A stretch of 64,000 nucleotides of DNA from Uranotaenia lowii (GCF_029784155.1 NC_073693.1:180999802-181063801), one strand, 5' to 3'. Positions 36,701-47,096 are shown, numbered from the stretch's first letter. Made by a program: numbers and translations. The notes: generated from the letters alone by a model not told the origin.

Positions 36701-39700
36701 GAGGCGTTTTTTGCGCTTCGCTCTCCGGAACCTGAACTGGCAAGACCCGTTCCGACTCCCCAGCTACGAAAGCCGCTGCCGCCTTATCGACATCGACACG
36801 CTGCAGGCCCGCCGGACCGCAACACGGGCCTCTATTGTTGCCGATCTGCTTTCGTCTAGAATCGACTGCCCTGCACTGCTAGAAGCACTCCAACTCAGCG
36901 TGCGATCCCGTGGCTTGAGGAATCGTAATCTTCAGCTCTTTGCTCCTCTCCGACAGAATAACTACGGAGCTAATACAGCGCTAATTGGTGCAATAAGGAC
37001 GTTTAACCGCTTCTCCGACCATTTTGATTTTGACGTTTCGAGGGAATTATTCCGAAGAAGAATCCTTAGTGCTTCAAGTATAGTATAGGGTAAATTCCGT
37101 GTAATTGTAGTTCGTCTTTAATTTTTAACCTATCATTTGGATCAATATGTGATCTGTTGATGAAAATAAACAAATAACAAATAAAATAGAAAATTCGCAA
37201 AAAGTCGCTGTAAACATCCGTTATTGTCGGAATCGTATCTTTTTCACAGTTATTGGATAGATTACAAGTAAATTGAACATTCTACATTAAAATTTTGAAA
37301 AAAAAGTGCACAGTATTGTTTTAATAGCCATCGTCCACACTTACCCCGGTGTACCTCACAAGATACTACAAAAAATCTTATCATAAAAATTAATGTTTGG
37401 ATGAATGGAATTTTGAAATTAACAAACGCGTGATGCAAAACAATCATATTCCAGCATATGGAAACGAGATTTGTCTTAAAAATATTTTTACCCCAACTCA
37501 GTGTTGGTATAGGATACCCAAGCAACCAAAAGTCTCGTTTAAAAGGTCAAACACAGCTTAATCAGCATAATCAATGTGCTGAAGTTCCTTTTATTCAGCC
37601 CAAAATTTAAGTTCTTATTGAAACTTTGAAGTTCCATTACAGATTTGAACGGCCTTCTATTCAGCCCACAAGTAAACGTTTAATCAGCGAAAACAAAAAA
37701 AAAATCTCCTCTCCTCTCTTACTTTGGTCACCTCCAGCCTATGTTGTGCTGCCGGTTTCTCGGGATCCATCTTAATTCCTCCCATCACCTCCCTTAATTG
37801 ATCTTACCTTAATTGCTTTTTTTTTTAACATTATTCGATACATGCCAGCACGCACACAAGTTCGGCTACACAATTATTTGATGCGCTTACTCAAGCAATC
37901 AAACAACCTAAAGGAAAAAATTAGTCCTGGTACCAGATTTGAACCCGATCCTCCGAGATGATAGCCAAACACGCTGCCACGACGCCACGCCCAGATGATG
38001 CCTTACCGACAGCTAAAATTCGAAGTGGTTATAAGCTTCCTATAATATCAGCAAGGGCGGCCAGCGGCCAGCAGCAAAGACGCATGTTGATTATAACTAA
38101 GAAACATCACGAAACGGCGTATAAATCAATCATCCGTTAAAATAATATCGGTAAAAAAAAATGGAATTCCATTTTTATAACTGTTAAACATAAAATTATA
38201 CAAATTCTTGAATTTATCTTGATATTTAATTAATGAATTGCTTCAACTGACTTTAAACGTGTTATAAATTCGTGGTAAGTAAATACAGTTTGACGAAATT
38301 TTATAAAGTCAAAATATTTACTCTTTTCAAAAACAATCATTTGCGAGTTAGCTTTCAGTTGTTCTGAGTTGAAGTTTCAATATAAATTATACATTTCAAA
38401 AATTTCCAAGCTCCAAAAAATTATTTATTTATTATATGCCCTTTTGTGATGTTCGTTCACATTTCATATTCATGAAATGGCGGACATGTCCCAAAAAAGG
38501 CTATTTGAGGAATTGTTTGGAACTTCAAGTTCATAGAAGGCAATTTGAGACCCAATTTGTAACTTTTATTCTGAATGATGCGATTGACATGTCACAAAAA
38601 AGCCATTTGAGGAACTTCCTGGAACTTCAAGTCCATAGAAGGCTATTTGAGGAACCTTTTGTAACTTTCATGCTCACATTCGATAAAATTCGGTACCAAT
38701 TCCATTTGGAACCTTTGTTCAGCGAAATTCGAACTTTGGAAGTACGGGTTTAAGTTGATATGAGACTTTTGGTTGTTTGGGTATCCTCTACGATTACTAA
38801 ATATATAGTAAAAGTAATATACAATTTGAAGGTGATATCATAAAGCCAATCCGTCATACTGGGTAAAGTTTTTTACGGCATCGAAAAATGTAAAAATTTG
38901 TACATCTATTGCTCGATTTTTTTTTTAAATTTCTATGAGAATCGAAAACTTTAAAAAATTATCTCTCGATGTGAGAAACTATGTCATCATCATTTTGTTA
39001 TTATTGAATGATAACTTTATTACATTACATTAAAATAAAAATTTAATAAGTGTTGTGGTTTACAAATGTGGCATCTAACCCTACTGTTGCATGATGGCCC
39101 TATATTTTCAAAGAGTATCAGCAATGTTTAGCGAATTCTGGAATCTATCAATTATTGTTTTTCTAACGACGCAAAATCGAATTGCTTGTTCCCTACGCTG
39201 CATATAGAAACCGATTCCAAAAAGATATTTGTTTTAAACATTTTAATTAAAGGCAAGCTTTCTATTAGCAACGAATAAAGGAAAATAAAAACCAATTGAT
39301 AAATGTAATGTTGCAGTCTAATCCAATGAATGAATCCTAATCCATAAAAAAATTACAACAAATCAGAGGAAATGTATTCATTAATACGAAAAGCTCAATG
39401 AACAAAAACAATAGTCTGGTAGTCCTGCCAAATAAATTCAATTGTAGTCCAACTTTTAAAATCAAGGGAAGAAAGTAAAAATTCACTTCGCTCAGAACCA
39501 TCCTTGAATGTTACTCAAGAGAATTCGTTAGTTTTATAATTTCTATATTGGAATTTGTTTGCCATATGCTTATCTCACTAATCTTGGTCTCGTTTTAAAG
39601 GCATTCACATAAGGGATTAAAAATGTTTTTACATTTTAATTTCAAAAGACTTCCTAACAAAGATCGGCAAAAACTATCTTAGATTTCTTTTGTTAAAATC

Positions 39701-42700
39701 TTGCAATAAAAAGTACAAATGAAATCAATTATGAAAATAACAAAAGAGCTTGTAAGATTTGAAAAAAAAGATACTAAATTTTCACATATTTTCATTTAAA
39801 TTCTAAGTGAAAATTTAGTATCTATTTGTTCAACTTAACAACTTAAAAATTCCTTTATTCCGTACGCTAGGCTGTAATAGGTGGCGTGCATTACTGTGTT
39901 TATGGAAGTTTACGGTTTGGAAACAGACTCTAACTCTAAACTAACATAAACCTGAGAGGGCGGTTGCACGTAGCCTTATTCGATATGAGATCAGCTATAT
40001 ATAAAAATGAACGTGTGTCTGTCTGTCTGTTTCCTATAGACTCGGAAACTACTACCAAATTTGGTTTCATAAAGCATTTTAATATGCAAAACACTTTTAT
40101 TAATATTAAGTTCTCCTCCCTGCATTCAATGGGGAGAACGGAAGGGGGGATGGTACTTCCTTGCAAGTTTATGCATAACTCAAGAATTTACTACGCAAAT
40201 TTGGCATGGGACGGTATTTAAATACGAGAAAATTTCATATGTGAAACAATTCCTTTCTTGCAGTAGAAGGATAGAATTGGGAATATAAAAAGGCAAGCTT
40301 ATATTTAACTTTTTTTTTTGTAAAATCTGAGAAATGGACATAACTGAAAATCATGTTGGTATGATTCTATGATTATCTGACATACCATTCACCTTTCAGT
40401 GAGTAGGTAAATAGGAGGAGGGAGGTGAGCCCAATACAATTTTGTTAGCATAGGCTCTCAATTTATGCTAACGAAGCCAATAAATGGAAACAAATATGGC
40501 ATGGAAAGGTATTTGAGTACGAGATATGTTTCTAAATACGATTGTTATAGACCTTTATGCTGTACAGTGTAGAGAGGGGAAGAAAGGATAAAAGGAAAAA
40601 GGAAGAAAGTAAAGCTTAAAAACTTATCAACCAATGGGACTATATTTGATAAAGCATGGATCACTACAAATCTGGACGCATTAAAACGGGTCTATCTCGG
40701 AGCTATGTAAACGAAATAAAAATGTTTTGTACTTGAAATGTAGGGTTTTTATTGCACTTTAAAGGAAAAATAATAAAAAAAATATTCCGATGTTGTTTTG
40801 ATGAATTTTCGAACTTTTGGTTGAGTGTCACTCATTATAGTTTGAACACCCTATTCGCTGACCTCAGCGGCCATTTTGTTCCACAATCTCTTCATCTCTG
40901 TTGCTTCCCGAGTCGTCCTACCATTCTTCTTCATCTTCTGCTTGACAATTGCCCAAAATGTTTCGATAGGGCGGAATTGAGGGCAGTTGGGTGGGTTGAT
41001 GTCCTTTTCGACAAAATCCACCCGTTGGTCCAATACCACTGTAGAACCTCCTAGCTGTAGTGGCAGCTTGCCAAATCTGGCGAAAACTTAACTAGTCCTT
41101 TGTGAGATCTAATGTACGAAAAAAAAAAAGTTTTTCAGGCATTCCTCGTTGTAAATTTCGGAGTCCATGGTCTTGTTTTTCACAAAAACCGGAATTGTTC
41201 GTTCGCAGCTGCAAATACCTTGCCAGATCAAACACTTTCTTGCACACTTATCAGCAAAAACGAATTTGAAGTTGCCGGGGACATCACCATGACCAGTGCA
41301 GTGCACCACTGCAGTGGCTTTACATAATTTTTGGCCAGAAAGCTGCCCAAAATCCATCTTCACGTACGTTTCGTCATCCATGAGGATGCATCCGTCGAAC
41401 TTCTTTGGAATCTTCTTGTATAACTTGCGGGCACGTCCTTTGGCTACTAAATTCTGCTTCAATGTCCGGTTTGGTTGCTTACTGGTCCGATAGGATCGTA
41501 TTCCTTCGCGTAGACGAATTCTGCTGACGGTGCACCGGTCGGCGTTGAATTTCTTGGCAATGTCATAGTCCGACTACCCTGTGTTTTCCTTGATCGTTCT
41601 CAACACCTTCAAATGCAGTTTCTGATTCTTAGGTCCTCTATAACGCTTGGTATGAACCTGCCGATCTATAGTACGCATCTCACGGAAACGTTTGAGAACG
41701 CTACACACGGTTGATTTGACCATTTTTAACGATTTCGCGATTTTTGAACCCGACCACGTCGGGTTTTTCACGTGGGTGTTCAAAATATATTTTCATCTCG
41801 CGGCTTCCATCACCTGTAACTTTTTTGAAACAAAACGAATCGTAATGAAATTTTCAGCACTGGTAGAAGAAACATTCCTCTACAAAGTGCTGCCAAACAT
41901 TCCAGATCCGACAACTAGGAGCACTATGGTAAAATAAATAGTGCGTCCAGATTTGTAGTGATTCATGCTTTATAAGAGGATTTTTGGGCTCGAAAAAAAT
42001 TGGTATGATTATTTAAGACCACGACCTCCATTCAACAGGGGATGATGGGAAGGACAAAAGGGGGCTCTCTTATCAGTTTTTAGCATAAACTCCAGAACAT
42101 ATCAAGCAAAAACAACCATATTTTATAAGTTAGATTGTTTGCGTAAGATTAATTTGAAACCCTCCTTTTTCAGGGCGAAGCTTAAGGAAACAGATTAAAA
42201 TTATCAGAACTTATAGATCAAGATTCAGAAAATTAGTTTAAGTCATCTTTGTATTGAAATTCGAAACTCCAGCTGCAGCTCTCATTTCATAGCGATTGAT
42301 TTTTAATTACATATGTTATAATCTGATACAAAATTTGCCAATAAAACAATAAAAATTTGAATAATTTCCGAAATTATCATTTGTTTTTGAAAAGTGTAGC
42401 AAAGCACACCGGGTCAGCTAGTAGAAAAAAAAATTTAAAGGTGGTTCAATATCGTATACTTTTTCTTTGATGATCCATGTTGATATGGGGAATGGGAGTT
42501 GAAACACTTGCCCTCCCTTCCGTTGGACAACAACAGCATTGCGCAGTGAAAATTGTATCACAATTAGCCGTTTAAATGTTGATATTTCCACTTTTCCACC
42601 ATGCGTAAGTTAGATTAGAATAGACAGTATTGTAAATGAATGATAACTGCCAAAATAAGATAGGCAATTTATTTGTACAAGAATAAGTTGGATGAGGATG

Positions 42701-45700
42701 TTAACAATTGGCACATGGTTAGGAATTCAATGTTCAAAGTGCTACTAAGCAAGGTAAAGTAATAGTATTCTCCTCACCAATGCTCTAGTAAGTGTGCATT
42801 TGCGGTTTATGAATTTCGGAGGCATATTCTTTAATCAAGCATTTTACAAGAACTAGAGGCTAATTGGATCAAGATGCTGCTTAGACAGTTTCCTGTCAAG
42901 AATAAATCCTTTTCGTTTCAATACTTTTTGATAGAATTGTCCATTTTTTGGTTAGATTTGAATTTCAATTAATGAAGTTAAAGAGTGATAATAGCCCAGG
43001 AAAATAATATTAGAGATTTATAAATAGGAGTGTTATTTATTTCATCCGAAACAGATTGAGGAAATTTGCTCTGAGAAGTTGTTAAGAGTTCGAGATTTTA
43101 GAAGAACAGCATTGTCATTAGCAGTATGGTCCGGTTATTAAGGTCGGTTATTAAGTCAATCATTTTATTTATTTTATTGTTGGTATGAAGTAAAATTATT
43201 ACAAAAGCTGGAGTGATAGACACCTTTGATTAGAAATGCTGTTTTATGGCATCCAAGTTGTTATAATTACATAATATAATTACAGAGCAGCCGCGTATTT
43301 ATTCTGAACTCCCAAAGAATCACACATTGGGAAACATCTTTAATTAATAATTACCCAATCCATCTGATTCTACTTCTTTCTCGTTTTAATACTTTTTTTG
43401 TAGTTCGATCTATAGCTCGATCGGGTTTGCTGACTCGACAAACTTTGTTGAGCTTTTGAATTAAAAAAAAAAATTTTGGTCGTGTAAGTAGACAGTAAAA
43501 TCATTATTAATGTTAATTGAACTTGATTGGTACTGTAAAATGGGGTAAATCGGAACAGTTTACGAACTGTTTTCGTAATATTTCCACTGATAAGCTGATA
43601 TAACCACATTTCCATCAACCAAAGGTTCGTGTCTTAAATGCTTAGTAAGTGAATAATACACTGCACTGGTTGTGATGGGGCGCTAGCATTCAAAAAATAC
43701 TCCACGTGTTCTAATGACACGTAGAAAAATATACAGAAATTTTTTTATCTACCATGAATTTTTAGCCTGCTGCAATTTTTCTGCGTGCAAAAGTATAAGT
43801 TGCTATGGTGTTCAATTTTTGTTATGTTTTCCTTCCAGTGAAAAAAGGTCCCGATGGTTGAAATGTACTAGATTCATTGAGCTTTGAATTTGAGGAACAA
43901 AATTTGAAACGTGCCTACATATGAAAAACAATTCTTCATATTTAGACAAAACTATTTCAATTAAAAGGATATTAAAATTTAAAAAATAATTTCACAATAT
44001 AATAGAATAAAAGTTTAACAGTTTTTAAGAATTAATTTAAGCAAATGAATAAAAGTGAAAGATATAAAGACTTTCAAAGAGAAAATGTTCTTTATCTTAT
44101 TGAGGAAACATTCACAGTTCTTTAAAAAAGATCTTCTGGTGAACAATTTAGTCTTGGCACTTTATTAGGGAATATACTTTTTTGATCATATGATTGCCGA
44201 AATTGCCAGAAGATCATAAACTCTTCTTCAATAAGGATAGAAATTGATCCGATACATTGAAACTAAAATTTAAACTAACTGAGTTACATAACTCTTCATA
44301 AAAATATTTCCAAATTTTCAAATGAAAATTGAATGGTTTGCGAAAAATCGAAATTTAGCTATTGGTATCATTATATGACCGGGAAACGAAGCTTAGGGAA
44401 TAATGAACTAGTTGGCGCCAGGAGCTCTGGGCGATGAAAATTTTTCTCCTGCGCAGGGGGAATTATATCAGCTTATCAGTGATATTTCTGTCAAATTATA
44501 TTTAGTTGGCCTTAGTAACAATGGAAAAAAGTAGTTCGTATTTGTTACTATCAATTTTAAACAGCTATTTCTGCTAACTAACTCCCAAGTTGGGTGAATA
44601 GAAACAGTATTTATTGATCTAGGAAAACGTTCATTTCTGCTCCCATCATAATGGACGTGGATCAGTGTATTGTTTTTCGCTTCGCCGATAATTGAATCAA
44701 AGCCTGTTTCTGAATTCTGATACTGAGTGTTGGATATAATTATGAGTTTTAGTTCTACAAAGTTATTCGTTTTTAATATTCTAAATTCCGTTTTGTTTTT
44801 AGACATCTCTAAGTATGAAAGGAAGAAGATTAGTTTTCTATCGCTTCTTTATTTTTCATTTTTTTTTTCAATGAGGAAATTTTCGTGGAGTCACAAAGTT
44901 GATACCATTCTATTCTCTAACTCATACATTTTGAAATATATTAAAAATCTTTTGAGTCAATTTAAGATTGCTTTATAATAATAAGGTATAAATAAGACGT
45001 TCTCGTGGTGGTACCATGAATATGTAATGGAGTATATCAAAATATGCACAGTCATATCGTTGAATATGATTTTCCTCGAGTGACATGACGTTCTCTAATA
45101 TGACCGCAAAACTTATCCGGACCGGGCAAATCCGAGTTATTTTATCATAATCCTTACAATATCCGGACATTTGATGATTATTTTAATGAATTCGAATTTT
45201 TTGTTTTATTTTGCAAATAACGTAAATAAACCCAGATTTTTTTTAACAACATCAGGGCAAATCCGGCATTTGGGCATGCTTTGAGTAGATCAGCTTCAAA
45301 AAAGTTAAAGTTGCCTTAATTCTGAAGCAAAAATAACTATTTTCGGCAATATGCTCTTTCCGTCTATAATTACTTTTCAGCCCATAAGAAAGATAAACAA
45401 TCACATCTAAGTATCCATTTTACTAAAGTCACGTGAAGGAGAACATTGGCTATAAAAATGGGCGCTGTAGTATCGTAGTTCAGGTTAATATGGCATTTTA
45501 TACCATATTGCCCTTATTACTATTCATGTTGAATTTATGTAGACAAGCATGCCTTGAAAACTTACATTCGTTGTGGGAAACTCAGGAGTACCAGACAGCG
45601 CGGCGTGTGGTTAACGACATTTGGACTATCAGCAAGATCTAACGGGTTAGTTCCAGATCAGACCCTTTTCTCCGATACTACAGGCGCCAAAACTTCCTAC

Positions 45701-46712
45701 ATAAAGAAGGATGAGCGAGCCTTGCTTTTGGCGCCTTCTCTAGGTGCTTTGAATGAAAAAAAAATGGAAAATTGGATGCCATGACTTTTATTTGATACGA
45801 ATGAAAACTAAAATTCATTATCAAATTCCATAAAAATATTTTCGGAATCATCTCTCCGTCTCAACAAAAATACATGCAAATCGGATGAACCCTGCAAGAG
45901 TTATTCGTGTTCGCACATACTTATACCTCCACTTTTTATCTAAGAATCCGAATATTTATTCTTGTTTCTTTTCTCTGACTTTTTGCAAAGTTTAGAATTT
46001 CGTCAGTAAACTTGAAAGTTCATGAACTTGAAAGTTCATGAACACTAACATGATAATTGATTTATAGCATAAGATTTTGTTTGTCTGCTCTAAATTTTTT
46101 CTCTGTTCCTGATCTAGTTTGGATCTCGCAGCTATGTGTGCATACCTAAATATTGATTTATTGCGTTGTTTGTTGTTGTTTCAGGACCAGGCAAAAAAAG
46201 CGATCGCGATCATTCAGAGCGCCTCCGGTGTGATTGGTAATGTAACACTATCTCAACCATCGTGTACAGAACCGGTTTTCATTGAAGTTAATGTGATTGG
46301 CCTGGCACCTGGCAAGCATGGATTCCACATTCATGAGAAAGGAGATCTCAGTGATGGGTGCACCAGCACTGGAGGGCATTATAATCCGGACAAAGTATCC
46401 TCGTCATCTCACCTTTAAAGCACGCATAAGTTATTGAGGGGTGTTTATTTTTTACAGGTTTCACATGGAGCGCCCAATGATCAGGTTCGTCACGTGGGTG
46501 ACCTCGGAAATATCGCAGCCGACGAGAGCGGCATAGCAAAAACTTCGTTTTCTGACACGGTTGTATCCCTCTTTGGGGCACACAGCGTTCTCGGTCGTGC
46601 AATCGTCATCCATGCGGAAATCGATGACTTGGGCAAAACAAATCATCCGGACTCGCTCAAGACCGGAAACGCAGGAGGTCGCGTAGGATGTGGTGTGATC
46701 GGAATTCTGTAA
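27719..46712 (+). CDS. Sod3: Extracellular (secreted) Cu/Zn superoxide dismutase, three exons
   Basis: Converts superoxide to oxygen and hydrogen peroxide; the signal peptide implies secretion. Exons: 27719-27772, 46185-46394 and 46458-46712, both introns in phase 0, giving 172 aa, a normal length for insect Sod3. Residues 1-18 ([18 protein letters not shown]) are hydrophobic and end at a GTAAGT donor. Exon 2 follows a TTGTTGTTTCAG acceptor; intron 2 is 63 bp (GTATCC to TTTACAG). Cu ligands are H66, H68 (GFHIHE), H83 and H140. Zn ligands are H83, H91, H100 and D103 (RHVGDLGN). C77 and C166 form the family disulfide, and R163 (GNAGGR) is the active-site arginine. One extra cysteine (C45) is present. 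The start is the first ATG after the Inr. Intron 1 is 18.4 kb and packed with transposons. The link between exon 1 and exon 2 rests on phase and the signal peptide, not on cDNA. Confidence 0.93.
29549..31640 (+). mobile_element. Non-LTR retroposon with (TAAGC)8 tail and 22-bp target duplications
   Basis: A 22-bp direct repeat beginning TAAAAGGAGTTTTTTGG occurs at 29527-29548 and 31641-31662. The element ends in eight TAAGC units (31601-31640), as expected for target-primed insertion. The last 430 bp match copy 1 at 626-1000 in the opposite direction. No RT is encoded, so this is a 5'-truncated or internally deleted copy. Sequence 29549-31160 is AT-rich without a recognised domain. Confidence 0.75.
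31601..31640 (+). repeat. (TAAGC)8 microsatellite tail
   Basis: Eight perfect pentanucleotide units forming the 3' tail of the retroposon. Confidence 0.97.
31898..32905. mobile_element. TA-flanked TIR element (CACACTTAATC / CACACTAAGAT ends)
   Basis: 1008 bp bounded by TA (31896-31897 and 32906-32907), imperfect inverted ends CACACTTAATC and CACACTAAGATTGC. It is inserted in a decayed repeat related to 28800-29130. The interior is less AT-rich than the flanks and holds a three-exon gene-like core on the minus strand. No transposase domain recognised. Confidence 0.68.
32188..32690 (-). pseudogene. Three-exon gene-like core inside the TA element
   Basis: Minus strand. Exon 1 (to 32520) reads [20 protein letters not shown] and on to [10 protein letters not shown]. 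Intron 1 (32519-32421, 99 bp) is GTGAGC to TTTCATAG. Exon 2 is 32420-32293, open in two frames. Intron 2 (32292-32232, 61 bp) is GTATTT to TTTTTTTCAG. Exon 3 from 32231 gives [13 protein letters not shown] then TGA at 32190-32188, with AATAAA at 32166-32161. In the frame that ends NIPEEYKQ, exons 2 and 3 join in phase, but exon 1 does not; in the other exon 2 frame exon 1 joins in phase and the ORF ends near the AATAAA. No ATG was found at the start of exon 1. It may be a captured host gene fragment or a relic of the element's own gene. No family recognised. Confidence 0.4.
34460..37195 (+). mobile_element. Non-LTR retrotransposon (CR1/Jockey-like) with internal deletion
   Basis: Surrounds the 767-aa PHD-RT ORF. 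About 300 bp of GC-richer 5' leader precede the ATG. The 3' end after the TAG at 37086-37088 finishes in an A-rich tail with repeated AAATAA/CAAATA units near 37165-37195, as expected for target-primed elements. Exact ends and target duplication could not be fixed. It lies inside the TIR element 33525-37351, so it is younger than that element. Confidence 0.7.
34785..37088 (+). CDS. Non-LTR retrotransposon protein: PHD-finger ORF1 fused in frame to reverse transcriptase
   Basis: An uninterrupted 767-aa ORF, the only long one in the window. Residues 11-62 form a PHD-like C4HC3 finger (C11, C14, C26, C30, H35, C38, C59, C62), as in ORF1 proteins of CR1/Jockey-group elements. A coiled-coil-like stretch and a basic region (NKRRR) follow, then an ORF1 C-terminal-like segment ([10 protein letters not shown]). 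Near residue 215 (nt about 35430) it switches to sequence typical of the ORF2 linker just before reverse transcriptase ([10 protein letters not shown]). RT motifs are intact: AGPDGIP, D404 in [19 protein letters not shown] and YADD starting at residue 490. The thumb and C-terminal region continue to the end. The apurinic-type endonuclease normally placed between ORF1 and RT is absent. I infer an in-frame internal deletion. Clade assignment is approximate. Confidence 0.85.
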   Translation: MTQMSSSAIACDKCAKPTSDSDSILCQGLCSLAFHLKCAGLLSSHLKSKADNRNLVWVCDECCQLLKNAAFRRSLDSYETLIADMRKSQASLVADMKSEIAATNSKLDKILNVRSNINPSPRVPAAWPRLATPSNKRRRVENPTVAPCVGTRRKTTVKTIATVAPRERKFWIYLARLQNSVTAKDIEEFVMECLQCESAEVHALVRKDVDVSTLDLDICNLFADKFRSTFDSGSITTEQLTMAASNVPRQSTSFHHIVIDDDTILKATAKLKSSVSAGPDGIPATFLKRYISHMLTPIKRIFQSSLTESTFPSIWKEAYMFPVYKKGDRRNVNNYRGISALCAIAKLFELVVLDPFFSYCNFYFSNEQHEFMPKRSTTTNLLTFTSSVQDSFAMGSQTDVIYTDLTAAFDKVNHKIAIAKLDRIGICGSLLEWFHSYLVGRKLIVRSGESFSDQFRASSGVPQGSHLGPIIFLIYFNDVLLLLDGPKLAYADDLKLFQSINSPEDVNVLQSQFNIFAAWCDVNCLPLNRNKCTVISFSRKRLPLSADYFLGHEAIARVEHIKDLGVILDERLDFKIHTNYIVDKASRCLGLLFRMTKDFKDIYCLKSLYCSLVRSSLEYASAVWCPYYQNGSERIEAIQRRFLRFALRNLNWQDPFRLPSYESRCRLIDIDTLQARRTATRASIVADLLSSRIDCPALLEALQLSVRSRGLRNRNLQLFAPLRQNNYGANTALIGAIRTFNRFSDHFDFDVSRELFRRRILSASSIV
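37511..38788. mobile_element. TIR element, AGGATACCCAAGCAACCAAA ends
   Basis: 1278 bp; about 26-bp inverted repeats with one mismatch (37511-37536 and 38763-38788). Subterminal CAGCCCAAAATTTAAGTT and GAAGTTC motifs recur and are shared with the element at 54469. The centre holds a minus-strand coding-like exon (ATG at about 37773, [14 protein letters not shown], then AAA|GTAAGA) and a tRNA-like unit. Target duplication not resolved. Confidence 0.72.
37924..37995 (-). ncRNA. tRNA-like Pol III unit (possible SINE head or tRNA pseudogene)
   Basis: On the minus strand, a GTGGCAGCGTGTTTGG stretch resembling an A box is followed after about 35 nt by GGGTTCAAATCTGG, close to the B-box consensus GGTTCRANTCC. 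A T6 run (ATTTTTTCC) lies about 15 nt beyond, as a Pol III terminator would. A clean cloverleaf could not be drawn, so a working tRNA is unlikely. Confidence 0.4.
39991..42421 (+). mobile_element. Helitron E (non-autonomous), split by a mariner
   Basis: The 5' end is TCAGCTATATATAAAAATG followed by the family's GTCTGTCTG run and the ATAGACTCGGAAACTAC motif. The 3' end is CCGGGTCAGCTAG, preceded by a short hairpin (GTGT...ACAC) and followed by T. The DD37E mariner 40652-41970 lies inside, leaving about 1.1 kb of Helitron. No Rep/helicase ORF is present. Confidence 0.72.
40652..41970 (-). pseudogene. DD37E Tc1/mariner transposase pseudogene with its element (ITmD37E-like)
   Basis: A 1319-bp element flanked by TA, with about 29-bp inverted repeats (AAGCATGG/AATCACTACAAAT near the ends, differing at one base). 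The transposase is on the minus strand. The N-terminal helix-turn-helix lies at 41783-41574 ([20 protein letters not shown]). The first catalytic Asp is in MDDETY at about 41385. The second is in PDLASCHYS near 41075. The Glu is in [15 protein letters not shown] near 40960, about 37 residues after the second Asp. This spacing and the MDDETY and CSCERT signatures match mosquito ITmD37E elements. Lesions: an in-frame stop at about 41571, a slipped poly-T run near 41117, a stop near 41050 and a further shift near 41035. It cannot make a complete protein. It sits inside Helitron E. Confidence 0.85.
44650..45420. repeat. Decayed interspersed repeat, copy 1
   Basis: Shares an ordered series of motifs with 63180-63900: TGATACTGAGTGTTGGAT, then TAGTATGAAAG-like, CATTCTATTCTC, TTCTC.TGGTG.TA and ATCCGG.CATTTGAT. 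Similarity is patchy, so it is an old family. No coding capacity. Confidence 0.6.
45430..45945. mobile_element. Helitron remnant
   Basis: GGCTATAAAAATGGGCGCTG at 45448 resembles a Helitron 5' end. The interior ATGCCATGACTTTTATTTGA recurs in other Helitrons here, and the right edge (CCACTTTTTATCTAAGA) resembles a 5' end in the opposite direction. No CTAG terminus, so the copy is rearranged. Confidence 0.45.
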
Positions 46713-46821
46713 ATATTACTGGTTACTTCAGATTCCACGTTGTGTTGTGTCTGTTTTGTGACGTACGCTTCAAATGTTTGGTGAATTTTTGACTGCGCAA
46801 ATCATTTCGATACATTGATAC

Positions 46822-46827
46822 ATTAAA
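46822..46827 (+). terminator. Candidate Sod3 polyadenylation signal (ATTAAA)
   Basis: ATTAAA is the commonest variant of AATAAA and lies about 110 bp after the Sod3 stop codon at 46710-46712, in AT-rich sequence. No closer canonical AATAAA was seen on the + strand. Confidence 0.45.
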
Positions 46828-47096
46828 CAGTTAATATTATAAAGAAACAATTTCAATTATTCGATCACATTTACATTGTTCTAAAACCACTAATTTCTCT
46901 ATGAGTATCTAAATTGCAGACAGTGATTTGTAGACTAACATAATCTTCAAACTATTTTGTTTGTGACCCCATGGCTAATCAAGACTTTCTTTGACTGCCG
47001 TTCCAAGCAAAACCCGATGTGACCTTTGGGTCATTTTCCCTTGTTTGCTGGAAATGGCCTCTTTCAGTGTTAATTTTCAAATAAAAACAAAACACT

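Larger units (their letters stand above)
33525..37351. mobile_element. TA-flanked TIR element (CACCGGGGTAAGTG ends), split by a retrotransposon
   Basis: CACCGGGGTAAGTGTGGACG at 33525-33544 is repeated as a perfect inverted copy ending at 37351, and both ends are bounded by TA. This is the Tc1/mariner-type target signature. Removing the inserted retrotransposon leaves about 1.1 kb. An internal open frame at 33652-33963 has no recognised domain, and a partial copy of the terminal motif recurs near 34243. No transposase was seen, so it is non-autonomous. Confidence 0.7.
27773..46184 (+). other. Sod3 intron 1, 18.4 kb, transposon-filled
   Basis: GT at 27773 to AG at 46184. Contents in order: a decayed repeat block (about 28800-29130, related to 31690-31895), a retroposon with a (TAAGC)8 tail and 22-bp target duplications (29549-31640), a TA-flanked element with a three-exon core (31898-32905), a CACCGGGG TIR element (33525-37351) split by a non-LTR retrotransposon, a CCCAAGCAACC element (37511-38788), a Helitron (39991-42421) split by a mariner, a decayed repeat (44650-45420) and a Helitron remnant (45430-45945). 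No additional Sod3 exon was recognised. Stretches 27900-28800, 38789-39990 and 42422-44640 show only AT-rich sequence without coding signal. Confidence 0.75.

Noticed and set aside
46119..46184. Reading frame upstream of exon 2 ([10 protein letters not shown]...) as the Sod3 N-terminus
   Set aside because: It is intron sequence ending in a strong acceptor (TTGTTGTTTCAG). A proper signal peptide with a phase-matched donor exists at 27719.
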